From NCBI GenBank assembly GCA_937900975.1, contig CALCPC010000097.1, forward strand, positions 1-7,421: DNA of 7,421 bases. The letters run 5' to 3'. A program made the position numbers and the translations under genes. Positions 1 through 6,344 of this stretch are shown here, piece after piece. Each line of letters starts with the position of its first letter. The stretch's first letter is position 1. The DNA comes from an uncultured Paracoccaceae bacterium (GTDB lineage Bacteria > Pseudomonadota > Alphaproteobacteria > Rhodobacterales > Rhodobacteraceae). Under the pieces are notes generated by a model. It saw only the letters and a list, made by a program, of their open reading frames with translations. It had not been told where the DNA came from and ran no database searches.

Positions 1-50
1 CGGCCCGGGCACGGGCGGCGCGGTCCTCGGCCCGGGCACGGGCGGCGCGG
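1..50 (-). repeat. Two copies of a 27-base in-frame repeat in the caspase-like gene tail
   Basis: Positions 1-23 and 28-50 are identical, giving a 27-base period. On the minus strand this is nine codons, encoding EARAARARA then EDRAARARA. The preceding residues (AEERAAFRAARAA) are the same kind of sequence. This predicts a charged, continuously helical or coiled-coil tail. The array runs off the window edge, so its copy number is unknown. Confidence 0.85.
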
Positions 51-1414
51 GCCTCTGCGGCGCGCGCTGCGCGAAAGGCTGCGCGCTCTTCTGCGCTGAC
101 CGCATTGTCGATATGCGCCAGCAGCGCTTGGGTCGCGGCACCTGTCTCGGGCAAATTAGCAGACGTTTGGTAGCGCAGGATCGCAGCACGGGTCCTGCGC
201 CCCATCAAGCCGTCGACGGGGCCCGGGCGAAGGTCGAGGATCGCCAACGCCTCCTGCAGCGACCGGATCTCGCCGCGGTCGAGCGGTCGGTCAGGCTCTG
301 ACACGTCCTCCGCCGCGGGTGTCGTCGGGGCCAAATCGACCGGGCGGGCGTCTTCGGCGGCGGTCGTGGCCGGTGCGTCCTGCGCGCGGTCGGTCGCCGA
401 TGGCAGCGCCGCCACCGCCACGGCCTCCCCCGCTTGTCCCAAAAGCTGGAGGCCCTTCGGCGCGCCAGCGGGCGCCGCCCCGCCATAGTCCGCGATGCGC
501 CGGGCGGCAAAGCCCGCGAACCGGCCGTTGGGGAACGCCCGCAGGTAATCGCGATAATCCTGTGCATCGCGCGACGCCGAGATCGTGGCCCAAAGCGCAA
601 GATCGGCCTGTTCGGTCAGCGCCGCCGCCGGGTCCGACACGGCCGGCTGGGCGGGAGGGTTCAGAAACAACGCCTCCGCCGAGAGAGAGCCATAGACGAA
701 CGGCTCCTGGCGTTGCCCTGTCGCGGATAAGACCCGGTCGCGGACTTTGCGGAACATCAGCCCGATCTCCAAACCAGGTTCCCCCAGCGTCTCAATCAGC
801 GCCGCCGCGTAAGGGGAGTTGCGGCCAAGCCCGTCCGCCGCCGTCGTCCCACCCTTCGCGGCATAGGCCACCAGCGTGTTTGCCGCAGGCTCCACCGGCG
901 CAAGCCCGCGACCGATGGAGCGGTCGGGCGCCGTCGTCGTCATGGCCGCGGCGAAGGGGTTGTCGCGGCAGGCATCGACGATGACCAGGCTAAGCCGGTT
1001 GGCGCCGCTGGCGGCCAGCGTCAGCGTGTCGAGCGTCACGGCCTCGAATGCCAGATCGCGGTCGCTGCCAAGCCGCGCGTCCACCGGGATCAGATGGTTG
1101 GTCTTTGCCACCTCGATCCCGTGGCCCGCGTAGTAAATCAGCGAAATCTCCGCCCCAGCGGCCCGCGCGCTGAAGGCCTGCAGCACCCGCAGCATGCTTT
1201 GGTGGGTCAGATCGGTGGCCGTCTCCACCTCAAACCCCAGTGCGGAGAGCGCGTCGCCCACGTCTTGCGCATCGTTTTGGGGATTGGCGAGCGGGGCGAC
1301 ATGGGCATAGGCGGCGTTGCCGATCACAAGCGCGACGCGCCGCGCCGCCGCATCTGCGACAGTTGCAAAGGCGAGAAGGCACAGCGCTGCACCAAGACTG
1401 AAAACCCGCACCAT
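1..1414 (-). CDS. Secreted caspase-like (peptidase C14) protein with peptidoglycan-binding-like domain, 3' end cut by window
   Basis: 471 residues are visible; there is no stop before the window edge, so the C-terminus is missing. Residues 1-22 look like a signal peptide (MVRVFSLGAALCLLAFATVA, then DAA), which supports the ATG at 1414 and export. The caspase-like domain spans about 26-250. It begins RVALVIGNAAY and carries the two catalytic motifs: YYAGHG with His98 and VDACRDNPF with Cys149. A short repeat common in such proteins follows at about 275-312 (W..I..S.D...Y..YLR.FPNGRFA). A low-complexity Ala/Asp/Pro linker leads to a peptidoglycan-binding-1-like fold at about 381-425 (LQEAL, GPVDGLMGRRTRAAILRYQ). 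The tail is an Ala/Arg/Glu repeat. By family knowledge this is a cysteine protease of Arg/Lys type, probably periplasmic; its substrate is unknown. It has its own promoter and is separated from the upstream gene by 288 bases. The domain call is firm; the biological role is not. Confidence 0.9.
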   Translation of the reverse strand, partial: MVRVFSLGAALCLLAFATVADAAARRVALVIGNAAYAHVAPLANPQNDAQDVGDALSALGFEVETATDLTHQSMLRVLQAFSARAAGAEISLIYYAGHGIEVAKTNHLIPVDARLGSDRDLAFEAVTLDTLTLAASGANRLSLVIVDACRDNPFAAAMTTTAPDRSIGRGLAPVEPAANTLVAYAAKGGTTAADGLGRNSPYAAALIETLGEPGLEIGLMFRKVRDRVLSATGQRQEPFVYGSLSAEALFLNPPAQPAVSDPAAALTEQADLALWATISASRDAQDYRDYLRAFPNGRFAGFAARRIADYGGAAPAGAPKGLQLLGQAGEAVAVAALPSATDRAQDAPATTAAEDARPVDLAPTTPAAEDVSEPDRPLDRGEIRSLQEALAILDLRPGPVDGLMGRRTRAAILRYQTSANLPETGAATQALLAHIDNAVSAEERAAFRAARAAEARAARARAEDRAARARA

Positions 1415-1451
1415 CCTACCGCCTACCCTCTGTCGCCTGGACTGAGCTGAT

Positions 1452-1480
1452 AGCCTAGCGCAGTTAAGCAGGTGTGTCAG
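1452..1480 (-). promoter_or_regulatory. Putative sigma70-type promoter of the caspase-like gene
   Basis: On the minus strand a -35-like CTGACA (1480-1475, five of six to consensus) is followed, after exactly 17 bases, by a -10-like TAGGCT (1457-1452, three of six). Transcription would start near 1445, about 30 bases before the ATG at 1414. A purine-rich AGAGGG lies roughly 11 bases upstream of the ATG as a possible ribosome site. This is pattern reading only; the -10 is weak. Confidence 0.45.
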
Positions 1481-1540
1481 TTACCAGGGGCACAGCGCGG
1501 CCCGCGCGCCGGCCGCAGTTTTTGTCGGTCCTCGTTGGGC

Positions 1541-1671
1541 GGGGACCAGTTGCGCAGGGGCCAGTGAGCAGGGGACCCGTTTCGCAGGGGGCCAGTGAGC
1601 ATGGGGCCAGTGAGCGCGGGGCCGGTGAGCAGGGCCTCGGTGAGCAGGCGGCAGTTGCGCAGGGGCCAGTC
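1541..1671. repeat. Degenerate 15-base tandem array (intergenic minisatellite)
   Basis: About eight units plus a partial one follow each other: 1541-1556, 1557-1570, 1571-1586, 1587-1601, 1602-1616, 1617-1631, 1632-1646, 1647-1661 and 1662 onward. The plus-strand consensus is roughly GGGGCCAGTGAGCA plus one base. The units vary between 14 and 16 bases and differ at several positions. A 19-base stretch, CAGTTGCGCAGGGGCCAGT, occurs exactly twice (1547-1565 and 1652-1670), 105 bases or seven units apart. The array lies between the end of the endonuclease-fold gene and the promoter of the caspase-like gene. Together with the flanking bases it fills the 288-base gap at 1415-1702, in which I see no gene. 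Confidence 0.8.
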
Positions 1672-1702
1672 GGGGAAGCCGGCTCAGGGACGGCCGGGCG
1701 GT

Positions 1703-2821
1703 TCAGGGCCAGTCGATGTCGACCCAAACCAGGCGATGGTCCGAGGCCTTGGCCAGGGCCGCATCCGCTGCGCCCGGTTCCGGCCAGAAAACGCCGCTGT
1801 CCACGACCCGGAGATCGGCGGACGGCAGCGCGTAGTCGACCCGCAGATTGCCCGGGCCGCGTTCATCGTTGAAATCGGCCGTATCCTTTGCGGGATCGCC
1901 ACTCTGCCCGCTGTTCGCGCCGCCCTGCTGCGCCGCCGCCCGCCGCCCGCCTTCGGACGTCTGGCCTGGGTCTTGGATCAAAGCGTGGTTCAGCAGCGTT
2001 CCGATCCCGTCGCGAAGGCCGTCGCCGTCCGCGGGATCGGCATTAAGATCGCCGAGCAGGACAAAAGGCGCCGCCGCGCGTTGGCGGGGTCCACCGTCCG
2101 CGGGCAGGACGGCACCGTCGAGATACCGCACCCAAAACAGGATTTCATCGCGGTTGCGCAAGCCGTTGTGATCCTCGGGCCCGTCGAACACCGGCGGTGT
2201 GGGGTGGGAGGCGAAGACGTGCAAACGACCCGCGGGCGTGTCGACGGCCACATCCCAGTGCGATTTCGACGACAGCCGCCAAAGCGCGTGCGCCTCCGCC
2301 GACGGAAACGGGGCGCCGGCCGGCGTGACGGGCAGCGTCGCGCCGGGCGGATCCCGCCAGAGGAGCGTCTGAAACGTCGCGCTGTCCGCCTCCGCAATCG
2401 GAAAGCGCGACAGCAAAAGCATCCCATACTGTCCGGGAAAGCGACCGAACCCGTGGGCATCCGCAGGACCGGTCGCCGTGCCATCGCCGTTGAGATCCAC
2501 GCCGCTTGGCACCCCGGTGTTGGAGGGCGCCAGAAACCGGTGGGACAGCTCCAGCCCCCGCGCGGCCAGCGCCGCGCGGAGCAGCCCCGCAGCCTCGCCC
2601 CCCGCGTCGTAATCAACCTCGTTCAGCAACAGAATATCCGGGCGCACCTGGGCAATGACGTCAAAGGCCAGCGCAGTCTCGGGCGGTTGGTCTAAAAGAT
2701 CGCCGACCAGGACGCCCGGACCGTTCCGCGAAAGCGACGCGTTGAACGTCGCCACGCGGATGGGCTCGGCCGCAGCGCTGGCCGCACACAGCAGCACCAG
2801 GCCCGTCAGCCAGCCCCTCAT
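1703..2821 (-). CDS. Secreted endonuclease/exonuclease/phosphatase-fold protein
   Basis: 372 residues. The ATG at 2821 gives a signal peptide (MRGWLTGLVLLCAASAAAEP, cleavage near 18), so the product is probably periplasmic or exported. A longer frame upstream runs through the neighbour and is not needed. Hallmarks of the metal-dependent EEP (DNase I-like) fold appear in order: VATFNASL with Asn27, LLNEVDYD with Glu68, ASHPTPP with His206, LLGDLNADP with Asp258 and Asn260, and SDHRLVWVD with Asp361 and His362. Thus the usual metal and catalytic residues are present. An extra segment at 109-133 carries D-x-N-x-D-G, resembling a calcium loop, followed by FGRFPGQYGM. Whether it cleaves nucleic acid, phosphoester lipid or another phosphodiester cannot be told. 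The start overlaps the stop of the upstream membrane protein by 4 bases (ATGA), so the two are translationally coupled. Confidence 0.88.
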   Translation of the reverse strand: MRGWLTGLVLLCAASAAAEPIRVATFNASLSRNGPGVLVGDLLDQPPETALAFDVIAQVRPDILLLNEVDYDAGGEAAGLLRAALAARGLELSHRFLAPSNTGVPSGVDLNGDGTATGPADAHGFGRFPGQYGMLLLSRFPIAEADSATFQTLLWRDPPGATLPVTPAGAPFPSAEAHALWRLSSKSHWDVAVDTPAGRLHVFASHPTPPVFDGPEDHNGLRNRDEILFWVRYLDGAVLPADGGPRQRAAAPFVLLGDLNADPADGDGLRDGIGTLLNHALIQDPGQTSEGGRRAAAQQGGANSGQSGDPAKDTADFNDERGPGNLRVDYALPSADLRVVDSGVFWPEPGAADAALAKASDHRLVWVDIDWP

Positions 2822-3618
2822 CCGCCGCGCGACCGGCGCACCAGCATCCCCACCTTCAAAATCGCAGCCCCCCGGATCACAAGAGACCCCGCGACGAACG
2901 CCCAAAGCGTGACGCCCCAAACCAACGGCTGATAGTTGTTGAGAACCGAAGGGTTGAACCATCCCGAGGTGCGCGAGACAAGCACCGGCAGAAGATACAG
3001 CACCGTGATCCCCGCCAGAAGGTTGATCAGCCCGTCGCGCCTTAGCCGCCGCTCCACATCGCGGCCGTAGCCCGGCTCGAACGTCGGCAGATTGACCCAA
3101 AGGTTGAAATCCCGCCGCCCGACCGGCCAACGGAACAGCCAGAGGAAGGCTGCAAAAAAAACCAGGCTGCAAAACGTTACAAAAAAGCTTAGCGCCGCGG
3201 CACGCGCCACCAGCGAGGCCAGGCCCGGATCCTCCCCCGCCCCGATCATCTCAGACGCCAACCGCACCGGCGACAGCGGCACGTCGAGCACGGCAACCAT
3301 CTGATCGGCAAGCGCCAGGATATCGGGTGAGAAACTGTCATGCCCCTCAACCGCGCGGCAGAGAAAAATCAGCGACAGGATCTGCATCGAAAAGGCCAGA
3401 AACCGGATCCGATTGTAGGGCGGGGCAAAGCGGAAATCGATCAGGCCAGGATGGGTGGAGGCGTATTCGAACAGGGTAAATGCCGCGACCAATCCGCCAA
3501 GCAGAAGCGCGATCTCCTGGCTGGTGATGGAGGTGTCGGGCAACAGCAGCGCCGGCGCTGAAATGATGATCAGCACCAGGGCCGCGCGGAACAACGCTCC
3601 GATCAGGCGCGCGAACAT
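2818..3618 (-). CDS. Conserved-looking polytopic membrane protein of unknown function
   Basis: 266 residues with about six hydrophobic segments: roughly 8-27, 34-54, 72-90, 140-163, 197-215 and 232-250. Between them are polar loops, including DFRFAPPYNRIR (61-72) and a basic loop with NLPTFEPGYGRDVERRLRRDG (about 176-196). The C-terminus is basic (VRRSRGG), probably cytosolic. No catalytic or transporter motif is evident to me. The ATG at 3618 is preceded by GAGGA at a workable distance. It follows leuD after 44 bases and overlaps the endonuclease-fold gene by 4 bases, so it may anchor or act with that secreted protein. I recall a leuD / membrane protein / EEP-protein order from Roseobacter-group genomes, but cannot verify that here. 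Confidence 0.8.
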   Translation of the reverse strand: MFARLIGALFRAALVLIIISAPALLLPDTSITSQEIALLLGGLVAAFTLFEYASTHPGLIDFRFAPPYNRIRFLAFSMQILSLIFLCRAVEGHDSFSPDILALADQMVAVLDVPLSPVRLASEMIGAGEDPGLASLVARAAALSFFVTFCSLVFFAAFLWLFRWPVGRRDFNLWVNLPTFEPGYGRDVERRLRRDGLINLLAGITVLYLLPVLVSRTSGWFNPSVLNNYQPLVWGVTLWAFVAGSLVIRGAAILKVGMLVRRSRGG

Positions 3619-3662
3619 CAGCGCTGTCCTCTAACGGCTTGCGCCACAACCGGACCCGGCTG

Positions 3663-4268
3663 TCAGGCCCAGGGCGCGCGGGCGGCGTAGGCTGCCTCGA
3701 ACGCGCCGATCCGCTGTTCCCGTGCAAGCGTCAGCCCAATATCATCCAAGCCGCCGAGCAGGCAGGATTTTTTGAAAGGGTCGATGTCGAAGGCCAGTGT
3801 TTCGCCATCCGGGCGCATAAGGGTTTGCGCGGGCAGATCCACGGTCAGCACCGCGTTGGCGCCAAGGCTGGCATCGGCCATCAAAACATCCACCGCCTCC
3901 TGCGGCAAGACGATGGGCAGGATCCCGTTCTTAAAACAATTGTTGTAGAAGATGTCGGCGAAAGATGTCGCCACAACGACCCGGATGCCAAAGTCCAGCA
4001 GCGCCCAGGGCGCGTGTTCGCGCGAAGAGCCGCAACCGAAATTATCGCCGGCGATCAGGATCTCGGCATTGCGATAGGCCGCTTTGTTCAAAACAAAATC
4101 CGGGTTTTCGCTGCCATCGTCGCGATAGCGCATCTCGTCGAAGAGATTGACCCCAAGACCCGTGCGTTTGATCGTTTTTAGGAATTGCTTCGGGATGATC
4201 ATGTCGGTGTCGACATTCATCATCGGCAGGGGCGCAGCGACCCCGGTCAGTGTCTCGAACTTCTCCAT
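3663..4268 (-). CDS. leuD: 3-isopropylmalate dehydratase small subunit (LeuD)
   Basis: 201 residues, the usual length. With LeuC (large, Fe-S subunit) it forms the isomerase that converts 2-isopropylmalate to 3-isopropylmalate in cytosolic leucine biosynthesis. Family motifs: [14 protein letters not shown] (18-31), the swivel-domain signature [16 protein letters not shown] (75-90), [16 protein letters not shown] (103-118) and [18 protein letters not shown] near the end. The ATG at 4268 is chosen because it starts the conserved MEKFETLTG and has AGGGGA about 5 bases upstream; the same frame extends further but into ureG. leuC is not next to it in this window; the upstream gene is ureG, 79 bases away. 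No truncation or missing motif is seen. Confidence 0.97.
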   Translation of the reverse strand: MEKFETLTGVAAPLPMMNVDTDMIIPKQFLKTIKRTGLGVNLFDEMRYRDDGSENPDFVLNKAAYRNAEILIAGDNFGCGSSREHAPWALLDFGIRVVVATSFADIFYNNCFKNGILPIVLPQEAVDVLMADASLGANAVLTVDLPAQTLMRPDGETLAFDIDPFKKSCLLGGLDDIGLTLAREQRIGAFEAAYAARAPWA

Positions 4269-4289
4269 CACGTTCCCCTGGTCAAAGAC

Positions 4290-4317
4290 CCCACCGCGCT
4301 CTGCATCGGACGGTGGG
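4290..4317 (-). promoter_or_regulatory. Leader hairpin upstream of leuD
   Basis: CCCACCG (plus strand 4290-4296) and CGGTGGG (4311-4317) form a perfect 7-base stem with a 14-base loop. It is not followed by a T-run in the direction of leuD, so it is not a standard terminator. It overlaps a 12-codon frame (4306-4268, [12 protein letters not shown]) whose TGA shares its last base with the leuD ATG. That frame has only one Leu codon and no visible ribosome site, so classical leucine attenuation is not supported. Confidence 0.35.
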
Positions 4318-4331
4318 CGTGCGGTGTCAAG

Positions 4332-4361
4332 ATAATATGCCTTTAGCCTAATGTGTGGAAA
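4332..4361 (-). promoter_or_regulatory. Possible promoter for leuD
   Basis: On the minus strand TTTCCA (4361-4356, four of six to TTGACA), an 18-base spacer and TATTAT (4337-4332, five of six to TATAAT) sit at the very end of ureG. TATTAT is a rare AT-rich spot in this GC-rich sequence. An alternative is a perfect TTGACA at 4330-4325, but its 17-base partner, GATGCA, is a poor -10. Either would let leuD be transcribed separately from the urease genes. Confidence 0.3.
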
Positions 4362-4968
4362 GTCCACCGTGATCTTGAAGAAACCGTGCAACCGCATCGA
4401 CACCGCGCCCGGCCTTGAGATCGGCAAAGACGACGGGCCGCGCGCCGCGCTGGGCTTTTGCATCGCGCGCCATGACTTCGAGCGATGCGCCAGTATAGGG
4501 CGCAAGATCGGTTTTGTTGATCACAAGAAGGTCGGATCGGGTGATTCCAGGCCCGCCTTTGCGGGGAATCTCCTCCCCCATCGCCACATCGATCATGTAT
4601 ATGGTGATATCGGCAAGCTCTGGGCTGAAGGTTGCGGCCAGGTTGTCGCCCCCTGATTCGATGAAAATCGCGTCGAGGTCGGGGATCCGCGCGCGAAGAG
4701 CGGCGATGGCGGCAAGGTTGATCGAGGCATCCTCGCGGAGCGCGGTGTGCGGACAGCCGCCGGTTTCAACGCCGACGATCCGCTCCAACGGCAAGGCCTG
4801 CGCGCGCATCAACGCCTCGGCATCCTCGCGGGTGTAGATGTCGTTTGTGATCACAGCGACGGAAACGTGGTCTCTCAGATGCTTGCACAGCTTCTCGGTC
4901 AGCGTGGTTTTGCCGGCGCCGACCGGGCCACCGATGCCGATGCGCAAGGGTCCGTTAGGGCTTTTCAT
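4348..4968 (-). CDS. ureG: Urease accessory GTPase UreG
   Basis: 206 residues, normal for the family. UreG is a SIMIBI-class GTPase that, with UreF, UreD and UreE, uses GTP to deliver nickel to the urease active site in the cytosol. Visible motifs: P-loop GPVGAGKT (14-21), TNDIYT (41-46), [14 protein letters not shown] (67-80) with the metal-binding Cys72-Pro-His74, ESGGDN (104-109) and the guanine-specificity motif NKTD (151-154). All key residues are intact. The ATG at 4968 overlaps the preceding stop by 4 bases and has GGAGGT at 4977-4972, only three bases upstream, so translation is both coupled and potentially re-initiated. It is the last urease gene of the run; leuD follows. Confidence 0.98.
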   Translation of the reverse strand: MKSPNGPLRIGIGGPVGAGKTTLTEKLCKHLRDHVSVAVITNDIYTREDAEALMRAQALPLERIVGVETGGCPHTALREDASINLAAIAALRARIPDLDAIFIESGGDNLAATFSPELADITIYMIDVAMGEEIPRKGGPGITRSDLLVINKTDLAPYTGASLEVMARDAKAQRGARPVVFADLKAGRGVDAVARFLQDHGGLSTH

Positions 4969-5372
4969 GCGACCTCCGCAAGGCGTTCGGGATCGAAGAG
5001 GATAAAAATCTCATGCGGCTCTACTGACCGGTCAAGGATCCGGTAAACCCCGATCCAGGCGTCGACACTCCCGGTTTTGGAGCGATCGTTTTTCACGCGG
5101 CGTATGGCCAGACTTGGCGCTGTTTTTAAGGCGTCGCGCCAGGCCGCAAATCTGGGCGTCGCCCACCAATCGCTGCCCAGCGCTGCTGTAACATCCGCGC
5201 GCTCGGTGCGAAACGTCCCAGCCGGATAGTCGATTTCGCCGGTCCCCCAGTCCCTTAAAACCGCCAAACGGTCGGCGCCGACCACCGCCTGGGCGCGCGC
5301 GCCGACGGTTTGCGCAATCGACGACCCGCGCTGTTGACGGAGGCTGATCTTGGGTTTCGGCGTGCGTGTCAT
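4965..5372 (-). CDS. Unrecognised 135-residue protein encoded between ureF and ureG
   Basis: I do not recognise a family. The ATG at 5372 overlaps the ureF stop by 4 bases and the stop overlaps the ureG start by 4 bases (ATGA at both ends). This strongly supports a real, translated gene and this start. No separate ribosome site is seen at the start. The protein is soluble-looking. Residues 1-18 are basic ([18 protein letters not shown]). A mixed region has [18 protein letters not shown] (41-58) and [19 protein letters not shown] (67-85). A C-terminal half with alternating charge and hydrophobics follows ([31 protein letters not shown]). There are no cysteines and only one His, so it is an unlikely metal carrier. 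Its position suggests a role linked to urease assembly, but that is only inferred from context. Confidence 0.8.
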   Translation of the reverse strand: MTRTPKPKISLRQQRGSSIAQTVGARAQAVVGADRLAVLRDWGTGEIDYPAGTFRTERADVTAALGSDWWATPRFAAWRDALKTAPSLAIRRVKNDRSKTGSVDAWIGVYRILDRSVEPHEIFILFDPERLAEVA

Positions 5373-6004
5373 GTCCGAAAAATCCGCACCGGCATCGTCT
5401 CGTGCCGCATCGCCGCCAGGTCCGCGGCCAGCGTCGCGCCGCCAAGATCGTCGGGATCGGCTTGGAGCGCAGCCGCGGCCGTGGCCTCGATCACCGGATA
5501 AAGACCGGCCAGCACCCGCTGGCCCGCCGTTTGGCCAAGCGGCAAGAACCGCACAGCGACCGAGACCAGATTGGCCGCCATCGCGTGAAGGTATAGCGCC
5601 ACGACATCTTCGGGCCCGTCGCCCAGCGCGCCCGCCGCGGCGCCCACGGCGATGGGCAGGGGGCGCGGCTCTGCCTCCGTGCCCCAAACCGATGCCGAGA
5701 CGGCGGCAAAGGCGCGCCCTTGCTCAACCGTCTCGACCCAGCGCTCGCGGCTGGTGGCCAGCGCTGCGGCAAGATCGGCCAAGGCGTCGAGATCGGCGCC
5801 GGGGCGCATCGCGGCGGTCAGCAGCACCGCGTCGCTGCGCCCCGCGCCCTGCGCCAGAACCGCGCCGATCCAGTCCGCAAGCGCGCCGGCATCCGCGACC
5901 GTCCCCGCCGCAATCGCCGCCTCCAGCCCGTGGGAATAGGCAAACGCGCCCGTTGGAAAGGCGGCGCCGAACCAGGCGTGCAGGCGCTGGCGCCGCTCAG
6001 TCAC
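5369..6004 (-). CDS. ureF: Urease accessory protein UreF
   Basis: 211 residues, an all-alpha protein that binds UreD/UreH on apo-urease and recruits UreG, acting as a checkpoint on its GTPase activity. The family signature FPTGAFAYSHGLEAAI lies at 16-31. Further typical features are WVETVEQGRAF (about 89-99) and the helical core with HAMAANLVSVAVRFLPLGQTAGQRVL towards the end. The start appears to be GTG at 6004-6002, giving the expected distance to the FP.G.F.YSHGLE motif. It overlaps the YrhK-type gene by 8 bases. The stop overlaps the next gene by 4 bases. Alanine content is high, in keeping with the genome's GC bias. Confidence 0.95.
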   Translation of the reverse strand: MTERRQRLHAWFGAAFPTGAFAYSHGLEAAIAAGTVADAGALADWIGAVLAQGAGRSDAVLLTAAMRPGADLDALADLAAALATSRERWVETVEQGRAFAAVSASVWGTEAEPRPLPIAVGAAAGALGDGPEDVVALYLHAMAANLVSVAVRFLPLGQTAGQRVLAGLYPVIEATAAAALQADPDDLGGATLAADLAAMRHETMPVRIFRT

Positions 6005-6278
6005 GCGCGCGCTCCGCCAACTTGTCGATCTGACCGATGCGCCAGTAATGCAGCTCTCGCGTCAGGCGGATCGTCGGCGAGAGCGCAAAGAACAGCGAGC
6101 CGGCCAAAAACAGCCATGTGCCAAGCGTCACGGTCTCCTCCCGGAAAAACAGGATCGAGCCAAAGACGAAAAGAACCGCGGCCAGAAAATCGACAAGCGT
6201 CGTCAGGATCTCATAAAGCGCCCAGAGCCGCTTGTGCCGCGGGCTTAGCTCTCGCCGGTCGGGGTGGAAAAGGGTCAT
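5997..6278 (-). CDS. Small YrhK-like two-helix membrane protein in the urease block
   Basis: 93 residues. A short charged N-terminus (MTLFHPDRRELSPRHKRLW) is followed by two hydrophobic segments at about 20-46 and 49-69. The second reads TWLFLAGSLFFALSPTIRL, which resembles the core of YrhK-domain proteins. A basic/acidic helical tail (RELHYWRIGQIDKLAERARD) follows. Function is not known. It lies between ureE and ureF, 66 bases after ureE, and overlaps the ureF start by 8 bases, so it is probably co-translated with the urease chaperones. Possible roles such as helping urea or nickel handling at the membrane are guesses. No strong ribosome site precedes the ATG at 6278. The family call rests on the second helix pattern and size. 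Confidence 0.75.
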   Translation of the reverse strand: MTLFHPDRRELSPRHKRLWALYEILTTLVDFLAAVLFVFGSILFFREETVTLGTWLFLAGSLFFALSPTIRLTRELHYWRIGQIDKLAERARD

Positions 6279-6298
6279 GGCCTGAATCGTCTCGGACC

Positions 6299-6318
6299 GC
6301 CGTCCGGTGCTGGACGGC
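6299..6318 (-). other. Hairpin between ureE and the YrhK-like gene
   Basis: GCCGTCC (plus 6299-6305) and GGACGGC (6312-6318) form a perfect 7-base, GC-rich stem with a 6-base loop, inside the 66-base gap. There is no following T-run, so it is unlikely to be an intrinsic terminator. It could be an mRNA-stabilising or processing stem that adjusts expression of ureE relative to the downstream genes. Confidence 0.45.
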
Positions 6319-6344
6319 CATGGGACGGGGTCGGGCGGGGCGGG

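Noticed and set aside
319..984. Long open frame on the plus strand opposite the caspase-like gene
   Set aside because: The translation is Pro/Arg/Ser-rich low complexity, typical of the antisense of a GC-rich gene, and the opposite strand encodes a clear caspase domain.
1519..1547. Intrinsic terminator: GGTCC/GGACC stem next to TTTTT
   Set aside because: The T-run precedes the stem on the plus strand, and the minus strand has A's after the stem, so it works in neither direction. The stem is only 5 bases.
1541..1671. CRISPR array
   Set aside because: The units are 15 bases, contiguous and degenerate, with no spacers and no cas genes.
1464..1727. Minus-strand 87-residue frame across the 15-base array, resembling a repeat protein
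   Set aside because: The openness follows from the 15-base period, the start lies inside the EEP gene and no ribosome site is seen. It is not the A(D/N)LXX pentapeptide type. Kept only as a remark on the repeat.
1595..2695. 366-residue plus-strand open frame opposite the EEP-fold gene
   Set aside because: It is Arg-rich with no recognisable domain, while the minus strand has all EEP motifs. The codon pattern fits a shadow frame.
1703..3172. Longer EEP protein starting inside the membrane protein gene
   Set aside because: The extra N-terminus is a shadow of the membrane protein gene. The ATG at 2821 gives a signal peptide and an ATGA overlap.
3663..4505. Longer leuD starting inside ureG (280 residues)
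   Set aside because: The extension overlaps ureG, which is clearly coding in another frame. The family length and a good ribosome site support the ATG at 4268.
4965..5687. Longer version of the unknown gene extending into ureF
   Set aside because: The N-terminal extension is Gly/Arg/Ala shadow sequence of ureF; the ATG at 5372 overlaps the ureF stop in the usual coupled manner.
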